From: Ptychodera flava
Lineage: Eukaryota; Hemichordata; Enteropneusta; Ptychoderidae
Assembly: GCF_041260155.1 (NCBI RefSeq)
Contig: NC_091934.1
Coordinates: 42,220,898-42,284,897 of the forward strand
Direction: 5' to 3'
Length of the DNA: 64,000 nucleotides
The notes under the pieces were generated by a model that saw only the letters and a program-made list of their open reading frames with translations, ran no database searches and had not been told where the DNA came from. Below are positions 62,655-64,000 of this stretch, one piece after another (position 1 is the stretch's first letter; the number at the start of each line of letters is the position of its first letter). The position numbers and the translations under genes are program-made.

Positions 62655-63331
62655 AGGGAGCGCTCAATTATCATGGTCGGCGTGGGCCGGCAAATTCTTC
62701 CTGTGCATTATCTATTATCAAAATAAGTGCACCCCTCTACTCATTGCACAAAAAAAATGACAACTCCCGTTTAGGACGACAAAAAATTCATGACCCCCTT
62801 GAGTAAGTATTGATCCAAGTTGGAATGATAACACTGGCCATTACCAATGCATAGATAAAATATAACATCAGTGGAAAAAATATTTTTCCAGGATCCTACT
62901 CCTCTTGTATGCATTGTATACTGTGTCTCGGAAGGTTCAAAAAGTTCTTCATCACTTGTGCTGCTGTCAATTTCATCGATTACAACATCGTCATCCTCTT
63001 CCTCGGCAAAAAAGCCACTTAACAAGAAGACAAGCCTGTATAGAGTTGCCAAGGCAAGATGTTCATGTGACAGATAATTATACTTTTATTCAGATTTACA
63101 GTTAAATGGCTTCAGAGAATGACATTATGCAGAGAATCGTTTTTATTTCCCAGAATATTTATAAACACTGAAACTGCTTTTAACGGGATGGATACTTATG
63201 AAAATCACGTGACCCAAGCCCTGTGCTGTTTGAAAAATACATGACCTGCCCCCTTCGCTGTTTTCAAATTAAAGGTGACCCCTGGATTTTGCCGGCCTAC
63301 CCCCCCCCCGCCGTAATAATTGAACGCTCCC
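62655..63331. mobile_element. DNA transposon with GGGAGCG termini, Harbinger-like target site
   Basis: Left end GGGAGCGCTCAATTATCATGG and right end GTAATAATTGAACGCTCCC are inverted repeats with few mismatches, and GCCGGCAAA / TTTTGCCGGCC recur inside. TTA flanks both sides directly, matching the TWA target of PIF/Harbinger elements. The interior includes a minus-strand acidic frame but no complete transposase. The terminus resembles that of 54139-55456, suggesting related families. Confidence 0.65.
62771..63052 (-). pseudogene. Acidic protein fragment inside the GGGAGCG element
   Basis: A 93-codon minus-strand frame includes EEEDDDVVIDEIDSSTSDEE followed by LFEPSET. Acidic stretches of this type are found at the N-termini of some transposases, but also in host proteins. 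A second copy of the TSDE-LFEPSET coding stretch lies outside the element at 62609-62641. I cannot assign the parent gene. Confidence 0.3.
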
Positions 63332-63755
63332 TTAAGTGAACTCAGTTTAATATTCGATTTAATGTTGCAAATGTGTTAAAAAACTATAATGCGCTTCGGG
63401 GACAGATATTCAGACTCTCAAACTTTTAAAATACATTTGGTCTATCACTTGTGGGGGTTCATTTTGAAGCTGATAATTTTTCACCAGTCCATTTTCGTGA
63501 ATATCGAAAATTTTACTTTTCCCCACAGAGTAAATAGACGGATGGCGGTGCAAGTGTCAGTAAAGAATGAGAAATTTGTTTCTCTTGTACCAAACATTGC
63601 ACGGTGACCCCTGAATTTTTTTTTTGAGCTAGGAAAAGAATTGTTAAAGGTTTCCTTTGGGATAGTCTGAGCAAAAGTTCAAGTCTTTCAATTTCGACGT
63701 GCGTACTGCCTTAAATAACCAAACATGGAGCTAGTTTTGTAATTACTTGTATAGT

Positions 63756-63869
63756 ATGGCGGCTGATACATCTTTACCTTTGACCGTAAAATGTTGTGAC
63801 GTTATTAAAAAGGGTTCTCAGGATGCATCACGTGATGTACATTCGGATGGTTTGTCTGAGGAAGTGGTA
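63756..63869 (+). other. Possible first coding exon near the right edge, unidentified
   Basis: ATG at 63756 in an ATGGCGGC context opens MAADTSLPLTVKCCDVIKKG and stays open to GAGGAAGTGGTATAA. An overlapping frame reads LRKWYKLAEDLTRDSLFDRD. Either could be a genuine exon. No clear donor lies before the stop, and I recognise neither product. Confidence 0.2.
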
Positions 63870-64000
63870 TAAACTTGCAGAAGATTTAACACGAGACAGT
63901 TTATTTGACCGAGACGCTGATTACGCAAAGTCATGAGTAAATCAATGACTGTTTAGAACGTGTGTCGATGTATGTATAAACCAAACACTAATCATTGCCT

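Overview
This is eukaryotic nuclear DNA from a metazoan. Genes are split by GT-AG introns, intergenic DNA is AT-rich and full of short inverted-repeat transposon remnants and microsatellites, and there are no operons or ribosome binding sites. The proteins resemble vertebrate orthologues closely, and their order hints at deuterostome chromosome organisation. My best guess is an invertebrate deuterostome such as an acorn worm (hemichordate), with moderate to low confidence.

Left part (1-31 kb): a minus-strand gene of unknown identity leaves the window at the left edge. It appears to share a bidirectional promoter (about 3.3-3.85 kb) with a complete 14-exon plus-strand gene for mitochondrial delta-1-pyrroline-5-carboxylate dehydrogenase (ALDH4A1, 558 residues when spliced, exons from 3879 to 28194). 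Its first exon, a 41-base stretch encoding a mitochondrial targeting peptide, lies 10.5 kb upstream of exon 2 and is confirmed by splice phase. The ALDH4A1 introns hold several transposon-like elements: two foldback hairpins, a 629-bp inverted-repeat element and two hAT-like elements of 1.7-1.9 kb.

Middle (31-50 kb): the minus-strand B3GALT6 orthologue (galactosyltransferase II of proteoglycan linker synthesis, single coding exon) converges on ALDH4A1 and is divergent from the plus-strand UBE2J2 orthologue (tail-anchored ER ubiquitin-conjugating enzyme, 4 coding exons). Next comes a plus-strand PPP1R35 orthologue (centriole protein, 3 coding exons) with a YY1-type ATGGCGGC promoter motif. B3GALT6 and UBE2J2 are also close neighbours on human 1p36.33, and ALDH4A1 lies on the same human arm, so the block looks like retained ancient linkage.

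Right part (50-64 kb): no recognisable complete gene. It is dominated by mobile-element remnants (a TTAA-flanked 229-bp MITE with 25-bp inverted ends, two elements with GGGAGC termini, a decayed MITE pair), a TA microsatellite and a 280-bp CATA microsatellite. Near the right edge a probable untranslated first exon with a good donor (ending 61057) and a possible short coding exon (63756) hint at further genes.

The host genes have housekeeping roles (proline catabolism, glycosaminoglycan linker synthesis, ER ubiquitination, centriole assembly) and do not form one pathway. I saw no convincing new biological system. The most unusual material is the repeat content and the unidentified minus-strand gene.
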